From Rostrohypoxylon terebratum (taxonomy: Eukaryota > Ascomycota > Sordariomycetes > Xylariales > Hypoxylaceae): 30,396 nucleotides of DNA. Each line of letters opens with the position of its first letter. Position 1 is the first letter of the stretch. The notes under the pieces are model-generated. The model worked only from the letters and a program-made list of their open reading frames with translations, did not search any database and was not told the origin of the DNA. Below, piece after piece: positions 19,983 to 30,396 of this stretch. The stretch lies in the NCBI GenBank assembly GCA_022497145.1, contig MU386054.1:1-30396 (forward strand), given 5' to 3'. The position numbers and the translations under genes are program-made.

Positions 19983-22900
19983 GTTGTGCGCTTAGAATAC
20001 GAACAGCATTGATGGCAATCGAGCTAATTGTCACAATGCAAACTCAAATGCATGAAAATGACTCTTTTGTTGCGCAAAGAGCTCCAAGTTACCTTGCGCT
20101 AGGATACGCGGCATTACAAGAATCCCTCTTTGTCTAGCTATCTTAAGATGCTCTGCCAAGGAACTCCTTCGTGGGCTTATCCCAGCTCTGTGGCTACCAA
20201 CGGGTTATATGATGGGCGCTGAGCAGTGGTATTTATCCAATTGAGAACACCAAAAACTACGAAGAAGAGTGGTGAAAGTAGACGCACGCAAATGTACTGC
20301 ACTATCGAGCAAGAATATCCGTGGTAGCTCGTTGGCTACTACTCTACATATCTGTCCTAACTAGCAGTAAGCAAGGGACAGGCATCCACGGTACCCCTTA
20401 CAGCCGTTGAAGCCAATTTCAAGATTCGATATTCTATAAAGCAAACTGTTGAAACCTGATGCTGCACGTCTGTCTATTAAAAGAATAGTCGTGTTGGTGA
20501 TGCTAGAAGGAGGGGTTTCTAAGCCACTACACTATCACCATACTTACTAGGTACCGTCAAACCGCACTTTCAATGATACGGCACTTATGTAAAAACGCTT
20601 CATTTGGCCCTATGGTGCTACCTGTCACAGCCGAATATCGAAGGACTTCCAACGTCTTGGCGCGATCTCTCGTCGGCACCAACAGTCAACGCGCCTGATG
20701 TTGGTCCTGGAGGTATGCAACCCTGAACCACTATTCACCATTCATGTGCGAACTTCGTTACGGTTATATGCACATTACCTACTCGCTTTGTGCGCTCTAG
20801 CATATCCCCTGCCTAGATAACTTGTATGAGAACATAGAGCCAAGAGTGGGATTCGAATATCCTATTGCTGGCTTCCATGTACACGTGACAACAATCCCTA
20901 CGTGACTGGAGATAGCTTTAGTATCACCAACTATCTAAATATGGGTATCATAGTATCGGTTGGTTCTGAGGTCCAAAAACGCCTTTTAGGGAACCGCAAT
21001 ACGTACCCAGAGATCCTCGAAAAACTAGCCGTGACCTAACTACCATAATATCTATCTTGTTCTTCTCATTCATAGCGAGCAGTAGATATCGAGGCAAAAA
21101 CCAGCTAGGTCAAAATTTATCTACGCGGCAGTTTCCTCAAGTTCACCAGTCTTTATGCGCAGGACCCTACCACCGATATCGTGTCGCCATTACCTATTAT
21201 CCATCTCCCATCCCCTTTCTGCAATGAGTGCAGGAGGCTTTGCCCCCCTCTGGGGCTTGATAGTGACCAGCGTGTTGCCACGGCTCAGCGACCTCGGCAT
21301 AACCCTCATTCTGGGGATTGTTACCTCTCTTCTCGTCTTCAAATTCACGTGGAAATTTATCTCACGTCATTACAATCATTGAATCCGAGATAATTTCAAG
21401 AGCCAAGTTCTGTCGCGATATCCCGCCCTTATCCTCTACCTGGGCTCGGTGTTCGAGCTGGCACTGAATCACCCTAACATCGGGCTTACTCTCGTAAGTT
21501 ATCACTGAGAACGCTGTACCATCTCCAAGAGCAATTGCTAAGGCTGTTGTTATCAGGTTCTACGGAGGCAAGTCGTCTACTAGCAAGGCGCGGCTAGTGG
21601 GGAGGGATTATTACTATCTTCAAGACTGAGAGGCACCCGGGAAGATGCTCAGTGGCACCGATATGTACGCCTTCACTCAGTACCTAGGTACAATGTACTC
21701 AGCATCTCGAGAAAGGCAGCAGACATCGTTACGACGAACAACTCTGATATTTCCCCGACCGCACCCATTGAGCAATGTCTTTCTGCATCATTGGATCAAA
21801 GCCCTGACTCATAGTGTCTTATTTCGCGGCCTAAGTGAAGCGAGGCTAATGCCTACATTTTAGACCTCAGCTACCCTAAATTCAAATCATTAAAATCAAT
21901 TTCAATGACTTTTAAGGCACAGATTCTTTTGTGGCCGATCGTCCCAACTATGAATACACAGCCTATATAGTATTTAAGGCTCAGAGGGGGTGGTGTTGGT
22001 GGCTTTGTCGAACTGTGCCCCTAAAATTACGGCTTAGCAAAATTTCAACTTTTGCCACCGGGGTACCTATAAAATGGTGTATGTTCTCACCGAGATCTTT
22101 TTCAAACATTTGGGCGCGCAAAAGTTTCGCTCTTTTTATTGGCTACATGGCCTCGTTCCGTGAGACTTAGCTATATGAGATGTGCCTAGTAAATGATACC
22201 TACCTAGTAACGCAACGAAAATTGATATTGAGAGAATATGGACTGCTTCTGGGTCTACTGGCTAGATATATTTACGTCATCTATGCGTCCTGGCTGTCAA
22301 CGCCCTCTATGAGGATAGTAAGCTTTAGCTTCCTTAAGCAAGAGGATAATCATGAGATCTTTCTAAGAAAATTAGAGGCTATAGTATTCTCATGAGTAGA
22401 CTCGCTTATATCACTAGGTAATCACCTAATAAAACTTCTCATTATGAACTCCCTCAGAGGTTTCTCATAGGTTAAGCTTTAAGGAATATTAGGGCGCTCT
22501 GACGACGGCCCTTAAATAGGTTGTATCCATTCCCACGAATTGTGTAACTAATTCGACAAAACTGCCTACGTACTTAGGTACCTAGTAAGTAACAATTCCC
22601 CGCTAGCATCGATGAATGGTTATCAACATCCATCGTACAAAAGTTCGGCGGTCCTAAAAATCCGCATCATGAGGTAGATGATGTATATAGGGTAATCACC
22701 TCCTGTCAGAAGTTGTGACGCCAAATGAGTTATATCCTTGTGCTGCCCAGTATTAATATCATATGTTAGCTGGAATGTGGTGCTTTTGTACCATGTATCA
22801 TCATCATTTATCACTACCACACCAGTCATTATACACACGACAGCCCTAGCTGTATGGAGGAGTATTTCATAGAGTTAATTGCAAATTCCAAGACTTCAGG

Positions 22901-23010
22901 GATGATGGCCTAATTTCAGGAATGCATATTCCATTTTCGGCATTCTTTTCAATGTTGGATTTAGTCGAAGGTATTTGAAAACGACACCACAGACAGACCG
23001 CGTTACTCAT
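19983..23010. other. long spacer (3 kb) with decayed coding traces
   Basis: No intact gene. Two stretches look like former coding sequence: about 20890-21040 is an open frame containing NPYVTGDSFSITNYLNMG then LLGNRNTYPEILEKL before a stop, and 21155-21500 is described separately. The first few hundred bases presumably hold the P450 promoter (minus strand). CTAGGTAC words recur at about 21680 and 22560-22590. Reading frames at 21645-22395 show no domain. Confidence 0.45.
21155..21500 (+). pseudogene. possible decayed gene start with membrane segment
   Basis: A 75-codon frame contains MSAGGFAPLWGLIVTSVLPR followed by a strongly hydrophobic segment (LGITLILGIVTSLLVFKFTW) and ISRHYNH, then a stop at 21380-21382. 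Further on, the frame containing YPALILYLGSVFELALNHPN looks coding and is followed by GTAAGT. The order, anchor then hinge then LGS-ELxxHP, recalls the N-terminus of a fungal P450, but no heme-binding region follows. Treated as a relic; identity uncertain. Confidence 0.25.
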
Positions 23011-23503
23011 ATGGAAGATCTTTTAACGATCAATCAGCACAATTTCGCCAATATGCAATGAATGGGAAACCTATGAAGGCACATGCGGCCATCCAATAAC
23101 CCAATTCGTGAACCGCGAATGCGACGGGCTTAAGGAACACAGGAAATGTACGGGAGCCACACGCCATTCTGGCTGCTGCCCTAGCGAAATATTGAAGGAA
23201 TTATCCATTGAGCCGATCCAGTGTGATCAATGTTTTACTCGGAAAATATCCAAATTTTACGAAGACACCATAGCATCGGATCCGGACGACGAGTCTATTC
23301 CGCAGGTGACTGCCATGCATCTATATATTACCATGTGGCCTGGCCTGCCGCTCGAAACCATGGATCGTATCCATACAGATGCAATGATGAAATGGAAATG
23401 GAGTCGCATGATCACCGATGTTCGAGTCGCGATGGTCGCGAATGACGTTTGTACTTGGTCTCAAGCCGAGAAAACGCTGGCACAGATTCAGAAACGGATT
23501 TAA
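23011..23503 (+). pseudogene. small Cys/His-rich hypothetical protein, apparent one-base frameshift
   Basis: A frame open from 23027 to the TAA at 23501-23503 carries GTCGHPITQFVNREC, HRKCTGATRHSGCCP and IQCDQCFTRK, a Cys/His spacing that suggests metal binding, then an acidic patch and a helical C-terminus ending KTLAQIQKRI. It has no ATG at a sensible place. The only good start, ATG 23011 (MEDLLTINQHNFANMQ), lies in the neighbouring frame and ends at TGA 23059-23061, exactly where the second frame continues with EWETYEGTCGHP. A single-base change near 23057-23062 would join them. A sequencing error, a true frameshift or an undetected upstream exon are all possible. The family was not recognised. 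Confidence 0.45.
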
Positions 23504-24430
23504 TGTAGAAGAGATTGAAAGGTCTAGAGATGTAACCAGACCTAAATGATGACCTTGAGAGATTCTCGTTATGATGACAGTGTCTCACAGGTAGTTTAAT
23601 CAACATTTTGTACCCTTAAGTGAATCCTATGGTAGAAACTATATCTTTTGATGGAGCTAATGCCAATTTGTCAAGAGGCAGACATGAAGGCCTGGCTAAC
23701 AACAACCTTGCTAATCAAGGAGCTCCAAACTACCCCGTGTTACAGAGCGCGGTGTACATACAGTCCCTCGTTCTTCTACTATTAAAGGTCAATTAGACAT
23801 GAGCAAGTCTGTCATTAGGTAGTTAGAGATGACAAGGATGTCGCCTATTGCCCGTTGGCTAAGCCTAGATTCCTGAGTAGGATCTAGCCAGACCTTCGGT
23901 TGCTACCTACTCGCGAGGAAGGTTTCTGATATTGTTGAAATGGCATGCAGCTGAGGCCTGGCCTTCAAGCGATTGTGATAAATATATGAGGATCAATTCC
24001 GCGATTAATAGATGAAAGTTCAAGTTAGATCAGGTACCGATGAACCTGACCACCGTCAACATATAACCTACTGATTTGGGAATGCCCCTTTTCCACTTGG
24101 CCAATCAGATCTCACACAATCGAAGACTTTGCTTACCTACATAATCAAGACCACTCGATATACGGACCAACGACCCTAGAATTGAAGATATTACCATTAG
24201 AAATAGTTATTATGCCTTGGAAGTTATGTCACACCTTTGGTGGAATCATATTATGTTCGATTGGTTAATTGGTTGATAACCCATGATACCATAGCAATGA
24301 GTGATATCTTCCCCAAATCACGCAATCGGCACCCACAAATCCATCTCCAGTCTAGTCGACCGAACATAAAAAGGGTCGTCAAGGGTCTACAATACCATTT
24401 GTACTATGGGTAGTGAAGTTTCGGAAAACT
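23504..24430. other. intergenic spacer upstream of the dioxygenase
   Basis: AT-rich, no supported gene. It contains ACATAAAAAGG at about 24365, roughly 65 bp before the next ATG, a weak TATA candidate. Confidence 0.45.
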
Positions 24431-25827
24431 ATGGCCACCGCTACGTATGTTATTACGCCTCCGGCCCTGGCCCCTCCAGGTCAACCCGACATCTCGTATC
24501 ATCCGGACCCTGTGAAGTATCAGGCCCGTAGAGAGAAGAGAATTAAGTCCGGTGGGTTGGAAAAGGAACTTCCTCATGGGCTTCCGAAACAGCTTGCTGG
24601 AAAGTTGGTATGGGAGGGCGACAATCTTGCGGAGTCGTACGATTGGACTTATGTCCTCGATGCGAGCCAGCTCGATGAAATCGATCTTGCCGTGAAACAC
24701 TTCAAGTGTAGGTAATATCTTGAATCTTGCCCAGTATCAAACTAATGGCAATAAATATAGCTCTAGGATTGTCTCTAGGCCATATAAATCAGGAAACGTT
24801 CCCTTTGCCAAAATTACACTCTGAACTTCGACGTCTTTCTGACGAGCTTCACAATGGGCATGGGTTCTTCGTGGTCCGTGGTCTGCGCGTTGATAAACAC
24901 TCGCGTGAAGAGAACATCATCATTTACGCCGGACTTTCAGCCCATATTGCTCCTAAACGGGGTCGCCAGGATAAGAAGTTTGACGGCAAACCTGCGGCTG
25001 TCACCATATCTCATATTAAGGATTTGAGGGGTCCTGGCAATAATGAGTTGATCGGAAGTCCGGCATTTACGACTGACAAACAGGTATTCCATACTGACTC
25101 TGGCGACATCGTATCCCTATTCGCTCTTGAAACGGCCGCTGAAGGTGGCGCAAGCAAGCTCGCTAGTACATGGCGGGTGTATAACGAAATCGCTCGTACT
25201 CGCCCTGACCTGATCCACACATTGACGGGGAACTGGGACATAGAAAAGTCAGCTGACTTTTATTACCAATCCATTTAAACACCTAGAGTGCTAATAGTCG
25301 TTCTTCTAGTTTCGCTGAGCGGAAATTCATCTCAAGACCTTTGATGTATTATCAGCCGGTTACCGCATCAACTCCAGAACGTGTGATATTACAATATGCT
25401 CGGCGGTCACTTGTCGGGTTTGGCGCTCTCCCTCGGAGTCATAATATCCCTCCAATTACTGAAGCCCAAGCTGAAGCGTTAGACACACTGCACTTTCTGG
25501 GGGAGAAATTCAGTGTGAACACTTATTTCCAGAAAGGAGATATCCAATACGTCAACAACTTAGCACTCTTCCACGCACGTGATGGGTTTACGAATACAGC
25601 TGAGAAGCAGTAAGTATATCTCCTATCTAATTCGTGACCGAGATTTGAGTGACTAATATCGCAGGCGACACTTATTACGTCTTTGGTTACGCGACCCTGA
25701 GAATGCGTGGGAAACCCCAGAGCCGTTGAAGTGGCGGTGGACCCAGTTGTATGAGGGCTGGACGCCTGACGAAGAGGTTTTGCCTCTTGAACCGTACATT
25801 CGGACGGCAGGGAATAAGAGCGGTTAG
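24431..25827 (+). CDS. TauD/TfdA-family Fe(II)/2-oxoglutarate-dependent dioxygenase
   Basis: Exons 24431-24707, 24761-25247, 25310-25609 and 25665-25827 give 408 residues. The second intron has a weak donor (GTCAGC) but a good branch point (TGCTAATAG), and its removal restores family continuity (NWDIEN-FAERKFISRPLMYYQ). Iron ligands: H203-T-D205 in VFHTDSGD and H343 in ALFHARDGF; the 2-oxoglutarate-binding arginine is in RHLLRLWLRD. HGFFVVRGL and GFGALPR are typical of the fungal TauD-like (clavaminate synthase-like) group. Members hydroxylate or oxidise small molecules with 2-oxoglutarate and O2; the substrate here is unknown. The ATG at 24431 is the first in frame; the frame opens only at a GTG upstream. 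No clear organelle signal. Confidence 0.87.
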
Positions 25828-26896
25828 TCACTTAGGAACTTAACATTTTCTTGTTCTTGAAACCCATTGCAAGCTCTATTCATGGCGTTCAGTGATATCA
25901 TAACCAATTATGCGCCATGGAAGACAGCCGCCCCGGTCCTTTTTCAAGTTCCGTAATATCAATGACTGATGTAACGTAAATTGAGTGTTACCGCTTGGCT
26001 GGATTCAAGGATTCATCGTATCACCATGGATCTTACCTTATGGTACCATCGCATACTCGGCGTGTGGGAGGGCCAACGGATGTGCTCTTCTGTGATACCC
26101 CTATCTTTCCATCCCGCGCCTTGTATATGAAAAGACGTGATTATACATAGCGCTGTATCAGTCATTATTATTATTATATGACGAAGACTTTATTTCAAGC
26201 TATAACTAGGGGATTGACTAGTTCGTACGTAATTGTGTGTAAGCACGCATCTAACCGTGCGCGACCCATATACTCCCGCGAGATCTAGTAGACTAGGGGA
26301 TCGCGAATTTGAACGAGAACAAATAATATACGCTGCATTTGCTGTTGTGCATGATATTTCCCGTCCGTTTCCCTTTGTTCTAACGCAATGGAATGTTCCG
26401 TGACATCGGGACCCCCGTGTTACATGGTTGTCATGATCAGCTATCATTGCGTGATTGCCGGGACCCCTCTCACTCAGGAAGGTCGCCGTACATCTTTCGA
26501 TCTGGACAACCAACTGATCTCGAGACTATTCGTTTCGACCGAGACAAAACAGCCCTATATCGTCCGCATAGTAAGTTAAAAAATTTCGTGTGGACCGAAA
26601 TTCCTTTTCGTACGCGCGTTCTGAAAGCCAATATAGCTTGATTTATTATAGTTCTAAAAGCCGATGTCATCATCCCGTCCTCATCTTTCGTGCATGTCTT
26701 GGAACCACTTGGCGTGATCTTGTTATCTTTAAAAGCTTGTGATCCTTCCTTACGTACTTGTGCCACGGGTCCGATTAATTCTCCTGCGATTATCTTGAGA
26801 TTCATATCGCCGATCATCTCTCGATTGTTAGAAATCGCCTGTCTCTCGAAGCCTGTTCTGGACTTGAACCCGCTCGGATGAGCTCTTCATAAAACC
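25828..26896. other. intergenic spacer upstream of the permease
   Basis: Reading frames exist on both strands at 26190-26881, the longest 115 codons on the minus strand, but none shows a domain or splice structure. Probably promoter and long 5' leader of the permease. A (TTA)n stretch lies at about 26165-26176. Confidence 0.5.
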
Positions 26897-29069
26897 ATGG
26901 GGTTCCCAAAGTTTTGGGCACGGTCCACGACCACGGAGGTGCCAGCGATTGGAACGAACCCATCCAATTCCGATATCTCGGTCATCCACGACGGGAATCT
27001 TGCATACACGGTTGAGAAGGCAGAAAATGGGTCAAAACCATCTTATCAGGAAGCCGCCGGTGCCCCGGTTGAGTCTCATTCGCCGCTAGGATATAATGTT
27101 GGGTGGATAACGGTGATTTTCCTGAATGTTAACCAGATGATCGGAACTGGTATCTTTTCAACGCGTAAGACCCACGATCACCACCAAGTTTGACCATAGC
27201 CACGTTCTCACCTATTGCTTCAAACTTGTAGCGGGAACCATCTTAAATAGTACTGGTTCTGTTGGGCTTGCTTTGATCTATTGGGCAATCGGCTTCTTCT
27301 TAGCCGTCACGGGCTTCAGCGTGTACCTCGAGCTAGCGAGCTACTTTCCGAACCGATCTGGATCTGAAGTCGTTTACTTAGAGCAGGAATACCCGCGACC
27401 GAAACATTTCTTCCCGGTATCTTTCGCGGTGTTCTCCGTACTTCTATCCTTTAGCAGCAGTAATGCGATCGTCCTTGCGCGATACGTGTACCAGATTGCT
27501 GGCACTACGGCGACCGATTGGCAACTAAAAGGAGTAGCAATTGCCGCCTACACTATAGCAACATTCTGTACGTTGCCCTTCTCTCGGGGTGAAACACTAG
27601 TCCTAACAAATATTCCTAGTCGTGATCATCCATAACACGTATTCGCTCTGGTTTTCTAATCTGCTAGGATTTGTCAAAATCGGTACCCTTGTTTTGTAAG
27701 TCCAAATCTCTCTAAATTCATTCTTCTAGAACATCTACTTATTATGTTTTCCTATAGTATCAGCATCACAGGCTTAATCGTTCTAGGTGGAAATGTCCCG
27801 CATATTCCTGATCCTACAGTTAACTTCCGCAACGCGTTTGAAGGGACCACATCTAACGGCAACGATCTCGCGGTGGCCCTGGTCAACATCATCTTCTCAT
27901 ATACGGGATATGCGAACGCTTTCAATTTGGTAAATGAGATCAAAAATCCCATCCCGACATTGAAGAGGAACGGCACGATCTCTATTCTCACGGTGGGCAC
28001 CTTGTATATGCTCTGCAACATAGCGTACTTCTCAGCGGGTAAGGAGCCAACCTGACTAAGCTTCTTCTATAACCGTAATTAGATGCTGATTTGGAGTTTC
28101 TAGTTCCTAAGGAGGAATTCGCCAAGTCTAAGGAAGTAGCTGCGGGTGTCTTCTTCATAACGGTCTTTGGCAGAGGAAGAGCAGAGCAGGCTTTGAATGT
28201 CCTAGTCTTACTAAGTGCTTTTGCCAACCTACTCGCAGTGGTTATTGGCCACTCGAGGGTGATCCGTGAAATTGGGCGGTAGGATACCCCCCCATACTCC
28301 CCTATTACCTAGAGCAAGTCGGGTACTGACTGCACTGTTATCTTTCTAGACAGGGCGTGTTGCCATGGACCAAGTTTTGGGTGTCTACTAAGCCTTTCGG
28401 CACTCCGGCTGCGCCATACTTCCTGTTATGGGTGATAACTTTCATCATGATCGTCGCTCCACCTGCTGGTGATGCCTTCCAATTTGGTGAGTTTATATCT
28501 TGTTCTCCATGAACTCAGCCACTCCCATAGGTTGCGTTATACTAACATACGAGGTAGTTGTGAGTCTCGCCACATACCCCAACGGCTTATTTACCCTGGC
28601 ACTTGCGGTTGGAGTATACCTCGTCCGCTACCGACGCAAGCGAGCCGGCCTCCCAAGAACTGAATTTAGGGCCTGGAACATTGCCGTTATATTCTACATC
28701 CTTGTGCAAATATACACCGTCTCAACGCCATGGATTACTCCAAAAGGTGGCCCTTATGCCGGCACAGTCTCGTTCTGGTATGCTACGTATTGCGTTGTTG
28801 GTATCGCCATTATACTTCTATGCGGTCTTTACTATGTTTTCTGGATGTTCCTATTGCCGAAGTGGGGAGGGTACGAAATCCGACCTGAGATATTGGAAGT
28901 TGAAGAGAATGGCGCAAACACACATCGTCTGGTAAAGGTGCCCTTGGATGAGGTAGAAAAGTGGGACGAAGAACACGATGAGGCCGGTCGCTTACGGCGA
29001 AGACGAGGTCATAACTCGGAAAGTCTTTCACAAGGTGAAAGTAACGATGCGGAGCCAAAGGCTGTCTAG
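26897..29069 (+). CDS. amino acid permease, MUP1-like (LAT/APC superfamily)
   Basis: Seven exons: 26897-27164, 27232-27567, 27620-27695, 27758-28038, 28083-28278, 28350-28486 and 28558-29069. All junctions are in frame and give 601 residues. Start context CCATGG. A soluble N-terminus of about 70 residues precedes GWITVIFLNVNQMIGTGIFS, whose GTGIF is the substrate-binding bend of helix 1 in APC transporters. Then come PGTILNSTGSVGLALIYW, YLELASYFPNRSGSEVVYLE (the conserved SGSE of helix 3), about ten more hydrophobic segments, NEIKNPIPTLKRNG, and a hydrophilic tail rich in Glu/Arg. This order is that of the fungal high-affinity methionine permease group and the related LAT family, plasma-membrane proton or exchange transporters. 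Methionine is likely but not proven. Introns are 44-71 nt with good branch points. Confidence 0.9.
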
Positions 29070-29796
29070 GGGATTTGGGTGAGAATTGCTAATACCACGA
29101 ACGCTACGTGTACCTGTTCAGTTAATGTGGGACCTCAAGGGGGGAGAGGAGTTTTTTTAGGTCAAGACAAGCATACGTTATTATGTAGGTACCATTTTTG
29201 AAAATGGTTTTATCACAACTTCCTTACGCCAAAGCTGTACTATATTTCCCGTTGTGTATTTCCCGTTGTGTGAGTTGCTTACTAAGCACGTTGATGAGGG
29301 ATTGGAGTAACTGACTCGCTCGCTAAGTCATCGTCCAAGTAACGTACTATGTTTCTAATAGGTAGGAAACTAGATGCACTAAGTAGGTGGTTACTCTAAG
29401 TTGCGATACGATGACGTTAGAAAGCGTATTTCCATACTGTTCATTGAAAGGGGTAAACCACGCTCAGGTACGACCTAATCCAAGGATTTCAAATCGATAT
29501 CTCGATCAACGTATTCATTCAAATGATATTTCCGTCATCTCAGTTAATAGCTAATTTTCAATTAAATCTATGTCTAGAGAATGGTTGGACCCAATCCAGA
29601 ATATTCGACATTTGACTAAAGTGATCTGATGGAAGAACGATGGGACCCCTATTTTAATATGGGTCTCAATTACAGAGTTCAACCCTTTCTAACTTCTAAA
29701 GAACGTTCGGCACATTGAGGGGATGAGAGTGATCCATATAGTATATACTAAATTGATAGCCCCAGGATCGAGCTGTGTGCTTCGACCAATTGAGAT
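29070..29796. other. spacer between convergent permease and tyrosinase fragment
   Basis: No gene seen. AT-rich, with a duplicated TTTCCCGTTGTGT at about 29248-29272 and TAGGTA words at about 29185 and 29360-29390. Confidence 0.5.
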
Positions 29797-30301
29797 CTAC
29801 ATATATGTGTAGCAAAACGGCCCGTCGTGGATACTCATGAGTTCTCTCATTGTGATTGGATACCCACCGGCGTATCCGAGATCTACGATGTCATCCAGGG
29901 CCGTATTTGGCGATGGTGGATTGTTCAAGAAAGTCCCTGTCCCTGAGACAGCATCCCGACGATTCGGATAATCAAGACTTTGCCATATCCACCAAACCAA
30001 GTCAATCATACCATGATGAAGATAAAAGGCAGGGTCCCCAGGCGAAACAAAGACATCGGCACCTGGATCCCCACCGATAGTATAATGGCCACCACCATGT
30101 ACCCCAATAGAACCTGAACCAGGAACACCTTGCATTGCGAGTTGAAAGTCGGCGATGTCGTCGTTCTGCTGGATAAGATTGATAATCGAGGTAGCATTCG
30201 CGTAAGCAGAGTTGGTGTTAGCAGATATATCCCTCTTTAGACATCGAGGGTTGTATTCCAATCCACTTCCCGTTATAGTAGACCCGTTATTAATTGGAAG
30301 G
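29797..30301 (-). pseudogene. tyrosinase, 3' half only (CuB domain), cut by an LTR-like end
   Basis: The minus-strand frame is open from 30301 to the TAG at 29797-29799. It holds the CuB copper site (HGGGHYTIGG, then SPGDPAFYLHHGMIDLVWW with the third histidine), and the C-terminus ends DGPFCYTYM, as in secreted fungal tyrosinases/polyphenol oxidases. These use two copper ions to hydroxylate phenols and oxidise diphenols to quinones. The CuA half, start and promoter are absent: upstream the frame enters sequence resembling a retroelement end at 30302. If a solo LTR sits here, the 5' half may lie beyond the window. An intron boundary close to 30301 is an alternative explanation for the break. 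Confidence 0.75.
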
Positions 30302-30396
30302 TGTTACGAACCCGTCTACTACTTCTGTCTAACTGACTTCGTAGAGCGGATGCGTACCCTGGGGTACTTGGTTTTAAGGTAACAATACTGTAGGGT
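30302..30396 (-). mobile_element. LTR-like end, diverged relative of the solo LTR, cut by the window edge
   Basis: On the minus strand the segment contains TTGTTACCTTAAAACCAAG, close to CTGTTACCTTAAAATCAAG of the solo LTR, and ends GGGTTCGTAACA against GGTTCGTCACA there. The spacing between these blocks differs (about 16 bp longer), so it is a related family or diverged copy. The flank at 30297-30301 (GAAGG) would be the target-site duplication; its partner is outside the window. Orientation is inferred only from the shared blocks. Confidence 0.6.

Noticed and set aside
20845..20880. Possible minus-strand tRNA T arm (GGGATTCGAA)
   Set aside because: The stem does not pair and no acceptor or anticodon arm can be found.
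26190..26881. Minus-strand 115-codon frame and overlapping plus-strand frames before the permease
   Set aside because: No motif, basic low-information sequence, more likely promoter or leader of the permease.
27588..27619. Very short intron (GTGAAAC donor) in the permease
   Set aside because: Only about 31 nt; the GTACGT donor at 27568 gives a normal 52-nt intron and a better protein join.
1..30396. CRISPR array, bacterial operon or phage signals
   Set aside because: No spaced direct repeats of that type; introns and families are fungal.

Overview
The window looks like nuclear DNA of a filamentous ascomycete (Pezizomycotina). The evidence is short GT-AG introns (44-146 nt) with CTNAC-type branch points, intron-bearing nuclear tRNA genes, fungal-specific families (F-box/ankyrin proteins, CYP with a fungal-type N-terminal anchor, TauD-type dioxygenase, MUP1-like permease, tyrosinase) and LTR retroelement remnants. 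Genus cannot be told; the many CTAGGTAC-type words in the spacers are only a hint.

Layout. 1-94: 3' end of an LTR. 233-1759: F-box/ankyrin gene broken by one in-frame TGA. 1760-3313: spacer rich in CTAGGTAC words and a CA microsatellite. 3314-5041: second F-box-like/ankyrin gene, with an N-terminal PCNA-binding (PIP-box) motif. 5770-6696: GC-rich short-chain dehydrogenase (AYR1-like). 6925-7051 and 7342-7431: convergent tRNA-Gly(GCC) and tRNA-Pro(AGG) genes. 8223-10237: ferric reductase-like flavocytochrome. 10989-12819: third F-box/ankyrin gene. 12820-15110: long spacer. 15111-16773: FMN-dependent 2-hydroxy-acid oxidase with a signal peptide. 17961-19982 (minus): cytochrome P450 with a 400-bp solo LTR inside its only intron. 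19983-23010: long spacer with decayed coding traces. 23011-23503: small Cys/His-rich gene with an apparent frameshift. 24431-25827: TauD/TfdA-type dioxygenase. 26897-29069: methionine-permease-like amino acid transporter. 29797-30301 (minus): 3' half of a tyrosinase, cut at 30302 by an LTR-like end that runs off the window.

How it fits together. The right half groups oxidative enzymes (flavin oxidase, P450, Fe(II)/2-oxoglutarate dioxygenase, tyrosinase) and one transporter. No polyketide, peptide or terpene backbone enzyme is visible, so this is an accessory region and not a demonstrated biosynthetic cluster. Retroelement ends are seen at both window edges and inside the P450 intron, which suggests recent retroelement activity.

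Most unusual signal: the tRNA-Gly(GCC) gene is complete and folds perfectly only if a 56-nt GT-AG segment with a fungal CTAAC branch-point motif is removed from its D arm. That is not the canonical tRNA intron position, and the segment looks like a spliceosomal intron inside an RNA polymerase III gene. The neighbouring tRNA-Pro has an ordinary 37/38 intron, so both intron types lie within 500 bp. Exon models were built by eye from frame, splice signals and protein-family continuity; all are unverified predictions.
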